From contig NZ_CP146350.1 in NCBI RefSeq assembly GCF_037055355.1, positions 6,037,001 through 6,101,000 on the forward strand: 64,000 nt of DNA, in the 5' to 3' direction. The translations under genes and the position numbers were made by a program. Positions 1-8,621 of this stretch are shown here, piece after piece. How positions within the stretch are numbered: the first letter of the stretch is position 1; each line of letters opens with the position of its first letter. A model generated the notes under the pieces. That model was given only the letters and a program-made list of their open reading frames with translations, was not told where the DNA came from and did no database searches. The stretch is from Streptomyces sp. DG1A-41. Its GTDB lineage: Bacteria > Actinomycetota > Actinomycetes > Streptomycetales > Streptomycetaceae.

Positions 1-1
1 G

Positions 2-328
2 GTGTCCTCGGCGGCGTGGCTCGCGGGTGTGGGGCTGCTGTCCTTCACGTGGCCCGGGCAGATGGACCACTCCCTGCGGGACGACTGGCTGGAGCAGCAG
101 ACGGAGACGGCGTGGGTGCTGGCGGACGACCTGGACGGGGCCGACTGGTCGACGCTGTCGTTGCCGGTGGACGGGGTGCCGACGGCGTTCCACTACCGGG
201 AGTCGGAGTTCGGGTGGGTGCTGGCCGGGTCGACCTCGGCGGGTGTTCATGTGGGCGCGTACGGGCGTGGCATGAGTGCGTATGGGCTCGGCTTCGCCGT
301 GGTCAAGGACATCGCCGCGTACGCGTGA
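2..328 (+). CDS. hypothetical protein, probably 5'-truncated by window edge
   Basis: An open frame runs from the first bases to a TGA at 326-328 and gives about 108 residues. The first GTG is at position 2, so there is no room to see a ribosome binding site and the true start is probably outside the window. The product has no membrane segment or motif I recognise. It is moderately acidic with several Trp and Gly residues (WPGQMDHSLRDDWLEQQ near the start). It converges on mrp on the opposite strand. I assign no function. Confidence 0.5.
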   Translation: MSSAAWLAGVGLLSFTWPGQMDHSLRDDWLEQQTETAWVLADDLDGADWSTLSLPVDGVPTAFHYRESEFGWVLAGSTSAGVHVGAYGRGMSAYGLGFAVVKDIAAYA

Positions 329-486
329 GTTGCTGGGGCGCCGGGTTCGGTTCGGCGCCCCTTCGCCGTGGAGGGACAGCATTCGGGTGGCTGCGGGTGC
401 GATGTGGTTGTTCGCGCCCACGCGCGGAGCCGCATATCGACACAGCCCCGCGCCCCTGAGGGCGTTGCCCCCAAGGGCGTTTCGAT

Positions 487-1620
487 CTAGAACTTGTTCC
501 TCGGAGTGATCCCGAGGGACAGGCCCGACAGGCCCCGCTGCCGGCCTCCCAGCTTGCCTGCGATCGCGCGCAGCGCCGAGCCCGCCGGGGAGTCCGGGTC
601 CGTCAGGACCACCGGCTTGCCGTCGTCGCCGCCCTCGCGGAGGCGGACGTCGATGGGGATGTTGCCGAGGACCGGGACGTTCGTGCCGGTCGTGCGGGTC
701 AGGCCGTCGGCGACCACCTGGCCGCCGCCCGTGCCGAAGACGTCGACCATCTCGCCACAGTGCGGGCAGGGCAGGCCGGACATGTTCTCGACCACGCCGA
801 CGATCTTCTGGTGGGTCTGGACGGCGATGGAGCCGGCGCGCTCGGCAACCTCGGCAGCGGCCTGCTGCGGGGTCGTGACGACCAGGATCTCGGCGTTCGG
901 GACCAGCTGGGCGACGGAGATCGCGATGTCGCCGGTGCCGGGCGGCAGGTCCAGCAGGAGCACGTCCAGGTCGCCCCAGTACACGTCCGCGAGGAACTGC
1001 TGGAGGGCGCGGTGGAGCATCGGGCCGCGCCAGACGACCGGGGCGTTGCCCGGGGTGAACATGCCGATGGAGATGACCTTCACGCCGTGCGCCGACGGCG
1101 GCATGATCATGTTCTCGACCTGGGTCGGACGGCCGTCGGCACCCAGCATGCGCGGCACGCTGTGGCCGTAGATGTCGGCGTCGACGACACCGACCTTCAG
1201 GCCGTCGGCCGCCAGCGCCGCCGCCAGGTTCACCGTCACCGAGGACTTGCCCACGCCGCCCTTGCCGGAGGCGACCGCGTAGACGCGGGTCAGGCTGCCC
1301 GGCTTGGCGAAGGGGACCTCGCGCTCGGTCTGGCCGCCGCGCAGGGCGGAGGCCAGCTCGCGGCGCTGCTCGTCGCTCATCACGTCCAGTGTGACGTCGA
1401 CGCGGGTGACGCCCTCGACCCGGGACACCGCCTCGGTCACGCGCTGCGTGATCGTGTCCCGCATCGGGCAGCCCGAGACCGTCAGGTACACGGTGACCGC
1501 GACCGCCCCGTCCGCGCCGATCTCCACGGATTTGACCATCCCGAGTTCGGTGATGGGCTTGTGGATCTCGGGGTCGTTCACCGTCGCCAGTGCCTCGCGC
1601 ACCGCGTCTTCCGTAGCCAT
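487..1620 (-). CDS. mrp: Mrp/NBP35-family P-loop ATPase, iron-sulfur cluster carrier
   Basis: The 377-residue product has an N-terminal MIP18-type domain (about residues 1-95, with NDPEIHKPITELGMV) and a deviant Walker A, SGKGGVGKSS, near residue 118. The D-I-Y-G-H-S segment of the family follows, and a CPHCG pair near residue 275 fits the bridging Fe-S site. Members of this family bind and transfer Fe-S clusters as homodimers in the cytosol. I chose the ATG at 1618-1620 because the conserved MATEDAV start begins there; the frame stays open a further 21 codons upstream. It lies 43 bp after the DUF1003 gene on the same strand and is probably the last gene of that operon. Confidence 0.95.
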   Translation of the reverse strand: MATEDAVREALATVNDPEIHKPITELGMVKSVEIGADGAVAVTVYLTVSGCPMRDTITQRVTEAVSRVEGVTRVDVTLDVMSDEQRRELASALRGGQTEREVPFAKPGSLTRVYAVASGKGGVGKSSVTVNLAAALAADGLKVGVVDADIYGHSVPRMLGADGRPTQVENMIMPPSAHGVKVISIGMFTPGNAPVVWRGPMLHRALQQFLADVYWGDLDVLLLDLPPGTGDIAISVAQLVPNAEILVVTTPQQAAAEVAERAGSIAVQTHQKIVGVVENMSGLPCPHCGEMVDVFGTGGGQVVADGLTRTTGTNVPVLGNIPIDVRLREGGDDGKPVVLTDPDSPAGSALRAIAGKLGGRQRGLSGLSLGITPRNKF

Positions 1621-1663
1621 AGGGTCGATGGTACGGCGCCGTACCGTGCCGTAGGAAAGGCCG

Positions 1664-2263
1664 TCAGCGGTCGTCTGCGTCACGTCCCGGTGGCCGTTCC
1701 GCCGGGAACACGACCGAGCCGTGACGGTGGCCGTTGTGGCGTTCCTCCAGTTCCTTGACCACGTCCTGGAGCTCCGAGCGGATCCAGTCGCGGGTGGCGA
1801 CCTCGCCGAGGCCGATGCGCAGGGCCGCGACCTCGCGGGTCAGGTACTCGGTGTCCGCGATCGACCGCTCGTTCTGCTTGCGGTCCTGCTCCAGATTGAC
1901 CCGGTCGCGGTCGTCCTGCCGGTTCTGCGCGAGCAGGATCAGCGGGGCGGCGTAGGAGGCCTGGAGCGACAGCATCAGGGTCAGGAAGATGAACGGGTAC
2001 TCGTCGAAGCGCAGGTCGCGAGGGGCGAGGGTGTTCCACGCCACCCACAGGATGATGGCGGCCGTCATCCAGACCAGGAACCGTCCGGTGCCGAGGAAGC
2101 GCGCGATGCGTTCCGAGAACCGACCGAAGGCCTCAGGGTCGTACTCGGGCAGGATCCGGCGCCTGGGCACCCCCGGCTGGTCGAGGCGGGCGGTGCGCGG
2201 CCGGGTGGCGGCCGTGGCGCCGGACAGTGTGCGCTCGCGCAGGGTCTCGCGATCAGGAACCAT
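1664..2263 (-). CDS. DUF1003 family membrane protein
   Basis: This 199-residue protein carries two adjacent hydrophobic segments (around FLVWMTAAIILWVAW and YPFIFLTLMLSLQASYAAPL), followed by the charged QNRQDDRDR stretch typical of DUF1003 proteins and a predicted helical C-terminus. The function of the family is unknown. The ATG overlaps the last 11 bases of the upstream MgtE-N/CBS gene and is preceded by GGAGGAGG inside that gene, so the two are almost certainly translationally coupled. That pairing suggests the two proteins act together, perhaps in magnesium or membrane homeostasis; this is inference from position only. Confidence 0.9.
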   Translation of the reverse strand: MVPDRETLRERTLSGATAATRPRTARLDQPGVPRRRILPEYDPEAFGRFSERIARFLGTGRFLVWMTAAIILWVAWNTLAPRDLRFDEYPFIFLTLMLSLQASYAAPLILLAQNRQDDRDRVNLEQDRKQNERSIADTEYLTREVAALRIGLGEVATRDWIRSELQDVVKELEERHNGHRHGSVVFPAERPPGRDADDR

Positions 2264-3539
2264 CGGTCGCCACCTCCTCCTCGTCCAGGTGGAACTCCGT
2301 CTCCCGCCAGTCCTCCGGGAGCATGTGGTCGAGTACGTCGTCCACGGTCACCGCGCCCAGCAGCGAGCCGGCCTTGTCGACCACGGGCGCCGCGACCATG
2401 TCGTACGTGGCGAAGAACCCGGCGATGGCGGGCAGGTCCGCGTCGGGGTCGAGCGGTTGCAGGTCGCTGTCCACGATCGAGCTGACCAGTGAGGGCGGTG
2501 GCTCGCGCAGCAGCCGCTGGAAGTGGACCGTGCCGAGGTATTTGCCGGTCGGTGTCTCGTCGGGTGGCCGGCAGACGTAGACCTGGGCGGCCAGGGCGGG
2601 GGAGAGGTCGGGGTTGCGGACGCGGGCGAGGGCGTCGGCGACGGTGGCGTCCGGGCGCAGCACGATCGGCTCGGTGGTCATCAGACCGCCCGCCGTGCGG
2701 TCCTCGTACGACATCAGGCGCCGCATGTCCGCCGCGTCGCCGGGCTGCATCAGGCTCAGCAGCCGCTCCTGATCGTCCGTGGGCAGCTCGCCCAGCAGGT
2801 CGGCCGCGTCGTCCGGGTCCATGGCCTCCAGGACGTCGGCGGCGCGCTCCTCCTTGAGCTTGCCGAGGATCTCGATCTGGTCGTCCTCCGGGAGCTCCTC
2901 CAGCACGTCGGCCAGCCGGTCGTCGTCGAGGGCGGCGGCGACCTCGGCGCGGCGCTTGGGGGAGAGGTGGTGCAGGACGTTGGCCAGGTCGGCTGGGCGC
3001 AGCTGCTCGAAGGTGGCGAGCAGGCTCTCCGCGCCCTGCCCCTGCTCCTCCAGCGTGAAGCCGGTGACGGCACTCCACTCGACGGTCAGCGCCTCGCCCT
3101 TGGCGCGCCGGAAGGCGCTCGCCTTCCTGCCCTTGCGGACGAAGACCCGGTCGATCTCCCACTCGCGGCGGGCCGGCAGCTGATGCACCGACAGGTCGAG
3201 GACGGTGACCTCCTCGCCGGTCTCGGTGAGCGTGACGCGCCGGTCCAGCAGCTCCCCGAAGACCAGCCGCTCGGTGGGCCGCTGCTCGAAGCGCCGGACG
3301 TTGAGCACGCCGGTGGTGATGACCTGCCCGGACTGGATGGCGGTCACCCGGGTCATCGGCAGGAAGATGCGGCGGCGGGTGGCGAGTTCGACGACGAGGC
3401 CGAGCAGCCTCGGCGGTCGCTGTGCCATCCGCAGCATGACGACGAGATCGCGGACACGCCCCACCTGGTCGCCGGCGGGGTCGAAGACGGCGACACCGGA
3501 GAGGTGCGATACGAAGATCCGGGGGGCGCCCGCTGCCAT
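2253..3539 (-). CDS. PRC-barrel / MgtE N-terminal / CBS-domain protein without the channel
   Basis: The 428-residue product starts with PRC-barrel-like sequence (about residues 1-160). Next come acidic helical repeats of the MgtE N-domain (about 175-290, with repeated LPEDD and MDPDDAADLL motifs) and two CBS motifs ending at VTVDDVLDHMLPEDW. No transmembrane segment follows, so the Mg2+ channel part of MgtE is absent and the protein should be cytosolic. In true MgtE the N and CBS domains sense Mg2+; here they would be a stand-alone sensor or regulator. The ATG at 3537-3539 has a clear AAGGAG 8 bases upstream. The gene leads the operon with DUF1003 and mrp. Confidence 0.88.
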   Translation of the reverse strand: MAAGAPRIFVSHLSGVAVFDPAGDQVGRVRDLVVMLRMAQRPPRLLGLVVELATRRRIFLPMTRVTAIQSGQVITTGVLNVRRFEQRPTERLVFGELLDRRVTLTETGEEVTVLDLSVHQLPARREWEIDRVFVRKGRKASAFRRAKGEALTVEWSAVTGFTLEEQGQGAESLLATFEQLRPADLANVLHHLSPKRRAEVAAALDDDRLADVLEELPEDDQIEILGKLKEERAADVLEAMDPDDAADLLGELPTDDQERLLSLMQPGDAADMRRLMSYEDRTAGGLMTTEPIVLRPDATVADALARVRNPDLSPALAAQVYVCRPPDETPTGKYLGTVHFQRLLREPPPSLVSSIVDSDLQPLDPDADLPAIAGFFATYDMVAAPVVDKAGSLLGAVTVDDVLDHMLPEDWRETEFHLDEEEVATDGS

Positions 3540-3752
3540 GGCCGCGGCTCCTTTTCGTGCGGGGTGTTCCGTGGTTCCTGTCTGCGTGCCTGTCTTTTCC
3601 GAATTGCCCGCTCGGGTGGGCTTCAGGCTAGCCCGTCCCGATCGGGGGCGCGTCGGCGGGCGGTCCTGACGGACTGGCTCCGACCTGCCCGCACGTCCCC
3701 GGTACCCTGCGGTACGCCGTTCAGGTCTCCCGTCAGAGAGGCAGCCCCACCT

Positions 3753-4508
3753 GTGACTCCGATTCGCCAGGGCCGCAACCGCAGTGCCGCACTCGCGATC
3801 GCGATGTGCGCACTGGCCGTGACCGGAACGGTGCTCACGGGCTGCGCGGAGGATCCGAACGAGGGCACCAACGGCGTCGGCAGACTGCCCGCCGAGAAGA
3901 TCCAGGCCAAGACCCGTACGGCCGCCGAGTCCGCCGGGGCGGTCCGCCTGCACGGGAACGTCGTCAGCGGTGGGCGGACGTACGCGCTCGACATGCGGCT
4001 GAAGACCGATGGCGGCGAGGGGTCGGTCACCACCGAGGGGGCGACCTTCCAGCTGCTGCGCGTCGGCGAGCAGCTCTTCGTCAAGGCCGACGCGGCGTTC
4101 TGGAGTCACGGCGCGGGCCAGGGAGGGGAGGGCACGGCGGACGCTGCCGCAGCGTCCAAGCTCGGCGGCAAGTTCGTGAAGGTGCCGCAGGGCGATCCTT
4201 CGTACAGGAAGTTCAGCGGTTTCACGGACAAGGGAGTCCTCCTCGACGGTCTGCTGACCCTGCACGGCAAACTCGCGACGGACGGTCACGACGAGCAGGC
4301 GGGCATCCGCACCATCCGCATCTCGGGCGGCAAGGGCTCCGGCGGCACCCTGGAGGTGTCCCTCGAGGGCAAGCCGTATCCGCTGCGGCTGGAGCGGGCC
4401 GGTGGGGCGGGTACCCTCACGTTCTCCGCCTGGGGGCAGGACTTCTCCCTGAGGGAGCCGGAGAAGAACGAGACGGTGGACTACGGCAGGCAGCTGCCGA
4501 CGTCCTAG
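3753..4508 (+). CDS. secreted lipoprotein, LppX/LprG-like size, unknown function
   Basis: The GTG-started 251-residue product has a basic N-terminus, a hydrophobic core (AALAIAMCALAVTGTVL) and a lipobox LTGC with Cys about residue 31, so it should be lipidated and anchored outside the membrane. The rest is Gly-rich and beta-like (VRLHGNVVSGGRTYALDMRL) with a repeat-like strand pattern. It resembles actinobacterial lipoproteins of the LppX/LprAFG type, but this is based on size and pattern only. It is transcribed away from the MgtE-N/CBS gene and converges on the next gene, with stops 4 bp apart. Confidence 0.8.
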   Translation: MTPIRQGRNRSAALAIAMCALAVTGTVLTGCAEDPNEGTNGVGRLPAEKIQAKTRTAAESAGAVRLHGNVVSGGRTYALDMRLKTDGGEGSVTTEGATFQLLRVGEQLFVKADAAFWSHGAGQGGEGTADAAAASKLGGKFVKVPQGDPSYRKFSGFTDKGVLLDGLLTLHGKLATDGHDEQAGIRTIRISGGKGSGGTLEVSLEGKPYPLRLERAGGAGTLTFSAWGQDFSLREPEKNETVDYGRQLPTS

Positions 4509-4512
4509 GCTG

Positions 4513-5025
4513 TCACTTGCGCTTGCGCTTCTTCAGCAGCAGGCGGGGCAGACCCGCCGGAATCGGCCGGCGGGTGATCGCCGGGGTCGGCAGCGGCGGC
4601 TCGGACAGGGAGTCGTCCGGCAGCGGCGCCGTCGTCCCGGTCGGCTCCAGGCGCAGCACCCGGCACTCGCGGGCCCAGCGGTCGGGCATGGCCTCGCCGT
4701 CGAACGCGTTCAGCCGTTTGCCCTTGAGCTCGGCGACCGCCGCGTCCCACGCCTCGGAGCCCGGTGCGAGCTCGGTGACCCGGGCCGTCCAGGAGACCAG
4801 CCGGCCCCCCTTGTCCTTGCTGCGGACCGTCACCTGGGCCTCGGTCCCGTCGGCCAGGCCCGGCAGCGGCTGCTCACCGGGCCCGTCGCCGACCAGGCAC
4901 GCGGCACCCTCGTGCCACACGTGCCACAGCGCACGCGCCGGGCCGTCGGGGCCCTGGACCCAGACGAGGCCGGACTTCTTCGTGGCCTCCTCGACGAGGG
5001 CCCGGCCGAGCAGCTCGCTTGTCAT
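4513..5025 (-). CDS. conserved hypothetical protein, possibly flavin-binding split-barrel type
   Basis: The 170-residue product has the pattern GLVWVQGPDGPARALWHVWHEGAACLVGDGPGEQ near its start, which resembles the strands of pyridoxamine-oxidase-like split barrels, and ends in a Lys/Arg-rich tail (LLLKKRKRK). No catalytic residues can be named. The ATG at 5023-5025 follows a weak GGGGG. It lies 23 bp downstream of corA on the same strand and is probably co-transcribed with it. Confidence 0.75.
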   Translation of the reverse strand: MTSELLGRALVEEATKKSGLVWVQGPDGPARALWHVWHEGAACLVGDGPGEQPLPGLADGTEAQVTVRSKDKGGRLVSWTARVTELAPGSEAWDAAVAELKGKRLNAFDGEAMPDRWARECRVLRLEPTGTTAPLPDDSLSEPPLPTPAITRRPIPAGLPRLLLKKRKRK

Positions 5026-5048
5026 GGCCCCCAGCCTATCCACGCCGT

Positions 5049-6164
5049 TCACAGCCACCCGTTCCGCTTCAGCGTGCGGTGGATGCCCAGGCAGATGGTC
5101 ACCGTGATGCCCAGGATCACCGGATAGCCGTACCGCCACTCCAGCTCCGGCATGTACTTGAAGTTCATGCCGTACACCCCGCACACCATGGTCGGTACGG
5201 CGATGATCGCCGCCCACGAGGTGATCTTCCGCATGTCCTCGTTCTGCGCCACGGACGCCTGCGCGAGGTTGGCCTGGAGGATGGAGTTGAGCAGCTCGTC
5301 GAAGCCGAGCACCTGCTCCTGGACGCGGGCCAGGTGGTCGGCGACGTCCCGGAAGTACTTCTGGATGTCCGGGTCGATCAGCCGCATCGGCCGCTCGCTC
5401 AGCAGCTGCATGGGCCGCAGCAGCGGCGACACCGCCCGCTTGAACTCCAGCACCTCGCGCTTGAGTTGGTAGATCCGGCTGGCGTCCGTGCCGCGCGGCG
5501 CGCCCTTGCGCCCCGGGGAGAACACCTCGGTCTCGACCTCGTCGATGTCGTCCTGCACGGCGTCGGCGACCGCGATGTAGCCGTCGACGACGTGGTCGGC
5601 GATGGCGTGCAGCACGGCCGAGGGGCCCTTGGACAGCAACTCGGGGTCGTCCTGGAGGCGGTGCCTCAGGGCCCGCAGGGAGCCCTGTCCGCCGTGCCGG
5701 ACGGTGATGAAGAAGTCCCGCCCGGTGAAGCACATGACCTCGCCGGTCTCGACGACCTCGCTGTTGGCGTCGAGCTGGTCGTGCTCCACGTAGTGGATGG
5801 TCTTGAAGACCGTGAAGAGGGAGTCGTCGTAGCGCTCCAGCTTGGGCCGCTGGTGGGCCTGGACGGCGTCTTCCACGGCCAGCGGGTGCAGCCCGAACTC
5901 ACTGGCGATGCCGGAGAATTCGGCCTCGGTCGGCTCGTGCAGGCCGATCCACACGAAGCCGCCGTCGCGGCGCACCAGGCGCACCGCCTCGTGCGGGGTC
6001 AGCGGGGTCTCGGTCTCGATGCGGCGGCCGTCCCGGTAGACGGCGCAGTCGACGACGGCGGAGGCCGTCGCGGGGCTGCGGGTGGCGTCGTACGTCCCAC
6101 CGTCCTTGCGCAGCGACACGCGGGACGGACGGACGACGGCGCGCAGGTCGCGGATCATCGACAT
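5049..6164 (-). CDS. corA: CorA family magnesium/cobalt transporter
   Basis: The 371-residue protein has a long acidic cytosolic domain followed by two C-terminal membrane helices. The signature YGMNFKYMPE sits after the first helix, as in CorA channels, and the short C-terminus ends HRTLKRNGWL. CorA forms a pentameric Mg2+/Co2+ channel in the plasma membrane. The ATG at 6162-6164 is chosen for its GAAGGAG spaced 7 bases away. It stands a few kilobases from the MgtE-N/CBS-DUF1003 operon, so two Mg2+-related loci are close together. Confidence 0.95.
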   Translation of the reverse strand: MSMIRDLRAVVRPSRVSLRKDGGTYDATRSPATASAVVDCAVYRDGRRIETETPLTPHEAVRLVRRDGGFVWIGLHEPTEAEFSGIASEFGLHPLAVEDAVQAHQRPKLERYDDSLFTVFKTIHYVEHDQLDANSEVVETGEVMCFTGRDFFITVRHGGQGSLRALRHRLQDDPELLSKGPSAVLHAIADHVVDGYIAVADAVQDDIDEVETEVFSPGRKGAPRGTDASRIYQLKREVLEFKRAVSPLLRPMQLLSERPMRLIDPDIQKYFRDVADHLARVQEQVLGFDELLNSILQANLAQASVAQNEDMRKITSWAAIIAVPTMVCGVYGMNFKYMPELEWRYGYPVILGITVTICLGIHRTLKRNGWL

Positions 6165-6624
6165 GGCGGGCTCCTTCGCGACAGGCAACGAAAAGGCGCC
6201 GGACCCGACAGGTGGAACTGCCCGGAATGAGGACGTTGGGACTGAGGATGTTTGGCACGTCCACAAAGCGGGGAGCACCGCACCGTCGCGGTGGCGAGTC
6301 TCGTTACTGATTCAGCTACTGAGGCAGATCAGGCAAAGCGAAACGAAGCGCTCTTCCGCGTGAAGCGAGTGCGAGAGGTGGCGACCAGCCAGAGCCAGAA
6401 CAGCTACGTCAGCGGCGGGAAGAGCGTGGTGCTACTGCACGGTCGACTTCGGTCCATTGCAGTCCCACCTCCTCCGGCCGGTCCCTCGTAAGGGAGTTCC
6501 TTCGGCGTCGGGGCTTGATCGCGACGCTTCTGCGTGCTGCCCCGAACCACCGGGCAAGAGTATCAGTCGCCCGACGTGTCAAGGCGCTTGTTTGCCCGCT
6601 ACTGACGAGTTCTATGCTCGCCGC
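6165..6624. other. 460-bp intergenic region between corA and the Sufu-domain gene
   Basis: This stretch separates two divergent genes. It is slightly less G+C-rich than its surroundings, especially at 6300-6360 and 6560-6620. I see no tRNA and no strong intrinsic terminator. A short frame at 6360-6491 is the only coding candidate. The length leaves room for corA regulatory sequence, but no known Mg2+ riboswitch fold could be recognised by eye. Confidence 0.5.
6360..6491 (+). CDS. candidate small ORF, 43 codons
   Basis: A GTG at 6360 opens a 43-residue frame with the sequence pattern VKRVREVATSQSQNSYV, then GKSVVLLHGRLRSIAVPPPP, ending at a TAA. The amino-acid order looks less random than most shadow frames in this DNA, but no good ribosome binding site precedes it (only AAGCGC about 10 bases upstream). 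It could be a leader peptide, a small protein or chance. Confidence 0.2.
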   Translation: MKRVREVATSQSQNSYVSGGKSVVLLHGRLRSIAVPPPPAGPS

Positions 6625-7209
6625 ATGGCAGATGTTCTTCCTCTGGTCGAAGCCCGGATGCGTACCGCGCTGGGCGAACCGGACGCGCGTGCCGCGGTCA
6701 CCTTCCTGGGCACGGACCGCATCGAGGTGCTCCGCTTCCAGGAGGGGGACATCGTCCGCTACGTCACGCTCGGCATGTCCGCGCACCCCATGACGGACCC
6801 CACGGCGGTGGTCGCCGACCCGGTCAAGGGCCCGCGCGCCGAGTTGGTCCTCTCGGTGCGTGCCGGACTGGCCGACACCGACAAGGTGCTCCGCCCGCTC
6901 GCCGTGCTCGCCGCGTCTCCGCAGGTGGAGGGCCTGGTCGTGGCTCCGGGAGCCTCTCTCGACGTCGGCGAACCGCTGTGGCCCGGCGCTCCCTTCACCT
7001 CGGTCCTGGTCGCCGAGCCGGGCGGCCTGGTCGAGGACCTGGAGCTCGACGAGCCCCTCGACCCCGTGCGGTTCCTGCCGTTGCTGCCGATGACCCCGAA
7101 CGAGGCCGCCTGGAAGCGCGTGCACGGCGCGCAGGCGCTCCAGGAGCGGTGGCTGAACCAGGGGGCGGACCTCCGGGATCCGTCCCGGAAGTCCGTCCCG
7201 CTGGAGTGA
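6625..7209 (+). CDS. suppressor-of-fused (Sufu) domain protein
   Basis: The 194-residue product fits the bacterial Sufu-domain family, an alpha/beta protein of unknown bacterial role named after the eukaryotic Hedgehog regulator. Visible family-like segments are VTFLGTDRIEVLRF, YVTLGMSAHPM, and PLLPMTPNEAAWKRVHG near the C-terminus. In bacteria such domains occur in polymorphic-toxin immunity proteins, but no toxin gene adjoins it here. The ATG at 6625 is in an ATGCTCGCCGCATGG context without a strong ribosome binding site. Confidence 0.85.
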   Translation: MADVLPLVEARMRTALGEPDARAAVTFLGTDRIEVLRFQEGDIVRYVTLGMSAHPMTDPTAVVADPVKGPRAELVLSVRAGLADTDKVLRPLAVLAASPQVEGLVVAPGASLDVGEPLWPGAPFTSVLVAEPGGLVEDLELDEPLDPVRFLPLLPMTPNEAAWKRVHGAQALQERWLNQGADLRDPSRKSVPLE

Positions 7210-7239
7210 GGAAGCTCACCAACCCCTGGCCGGGAAGCA

Positions 7240-8463
7240 TCAGTTGGCGAAGACGGTGACACTGTCCTCGGTCGTGTGCGCCGTCTCCAGCTCCTCGGCC
7301 TCCGCCGTGAGTGCCTTCCGTCGTACGGCGACCACGAGCGCGCCCACGACCGCGGTGACCGCCGCCACCGCGAACGGGATGTGGAGGTCGGTCCACTCCT
7401 CGATCTTCGGCGCGAAGTAGGGGGCGGCCGCCGCCGCGAACCAGCGCACGAAGTTGTAGCCCGCGCTCGCCACCGGCCGGGGCGCGTCCGAGACGCCGAG
7501 GGCCAGCTCCGTGTAGACGGTGTTGTTCACGCCGATGAAGGCGCCGGACAGGATCGTGCAGACCACGGCGGTCGCGTGGTCGCCGTAGCCGAGCACGAGC
7601 ACGTCGGCCGCGAGCAGCACCAGCGAACCGCCGAGCACCTTCAGTGAGCCGAACCGCTTCTGGAGCCGGGGCGCCACGAGCACCGAGAAGACGGCGAGCA
7701 GCACACCCCAGGCGAAGAACACCGCCCCCGACCGGTACGGGCTCATGTCCAGCACGAACGGCGTGAAGGCCAGCACGGTGAAGAACGTGTAGTTGTAGAA
7801 GAACGCCGAGACCGCCGCCGAGGCGAGGCCGCCGTGGCCCAGTGCCTTGACCGGGTCCAGGAGCGAGGTCTTGCGGGCCGGCTTCGGCTGCTCCCTCAGG
7901 AACACGGCGATGCACAGGAAGCCGGCCGCCATCAGGAATGCCGTGCCGAAGAACGGGTAGCGCCAGCTGGCGTCCCCGAGCAGGGCGCCCAGCAGCGGAC
8001 CGCAGGCCATGCCGAGGCCGAGGGCCGACTCGTACAGCAGGATCGCCGCGGCGCTGCCGCCGGCCGCCGCGCCGACGATGACCGCGAGGGCCGTCGAGAC
8101 GAACAGCGCGTTGCCGAGGCCCCAGCCGGCCCGGAAGCCCACCAGTTCGCCGACGGATCCCGAGGTGCCCGCGAGCCCGGCGAACACCACGACGAACGCG
8201 AGGCCGAGCAGCAGTGTCTTCCGGCCGCCGATCCGGCTGGACACGAAGCCGGTCACCAGCATCGCGACGGCGGTGATGAGGAAGTACGAGGTGAAGAGCA
8301 GGGAGACCTGGCTCGCCGTGGCGTGCAGGCCCTGGGCGATGGACGGCAGGATCGGGTCGACGAGTCCGATGCCCATGAAGGCGACGACCGACGCCCCGGC
8401 GGTCGCCCACACGGACTTGGGCTGCTTCAGGAGGCCGCCCGCTCCGGCGTCGAAGGGGTTCAT
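7240..8463 (-). CDS. MFS drug/metabolite exporter
   Basis: The 407-residue protein shows about 12 hydrophobic segments. It has the MFS motif between helices 2 and 3 (GFVSSRIGGRKTLL) and a proline/glycine-rich helix pattern like multidrug and siderophore exporters (WATAGASVVAFMGIGLVDPILPSI at the N-terminus). It should be a proton-driven exporter in the plasma membrane. The ATG at 8461-8463 is preceded by AAAGGGAG. The AT-rich block just upstream (8495-8531) may be an operator, possibly iron-related. Substrate unknown. Confidence 0.9.
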   Translation of the reverse strand: MNPFDAGAGGLLKQPKSVWATAGASVVAFMGIGLVDPILPSIAQGLHATASQVSLLFTSYFLITAVAMLVTGFVSSRIGGRKTLLLGLAFVVVFAGLAGTSGSVGELVGFRAGWGLGNALFVSTALAVIVGAAAGGSAAAILLYESALGLGMACGPLLGALLGDASWRYPFFGTAFLMAAGFLCIAVFLREQPKPARKTSLLDPVKALGHGGLASAAVSAFFYNYTFFTVLAFTPFVLDMSPYRSGAVFFAWGVLLAVFSVLVAPRLQKRFGSLKVLGGSLVLLAADVLVLGYGDHATAVVCTILSGAFIGVNNTVYTELALGVSDAPRPVASAGYNFVRWFAAAAAPYFAPKIEEWTDLHIPFAVAAVTAVVGALVVAVRRKALTAEAEELETAHTTEDSVTVFAN

Positions 8464-8494
8464 GGTTGCTCCCTTTCCCGGACGGAAGTAGTTG

Positions 8495-8531
8495 GTGTGA
8501 ACACACATTAAGTTAGGTAAGGTAATTAATG
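8495..8531 (-). promoter_or_regulatory. candidate operator upstream of the MFS exporter
   Basis: An unusually AT-rich 37-bp block contains the inverted repeat GTGTG-AA-CACAC (8495-8506). It is followed by CATTAA...TTAATG arms (8506-8511 and 8526-8531) around GTTAGGTAAGGTAA. Read on the coding strand, CTTACCTAACTT resembles one half of the actinobacterial DmdR/IdeR iron box, but the other half is poor. A regulator site is likely; its identity is a guess. Confidence 0.35.
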
Positions 8532-8621
8532 CAAGCTACATCCAGTCTGGGAGTGAAGGGTTCCGTCCGGTTGGGTGATCGTCCTTGACGTGACGGGGCG
8601 GGGGTAGGACCGTGGGGCCCT

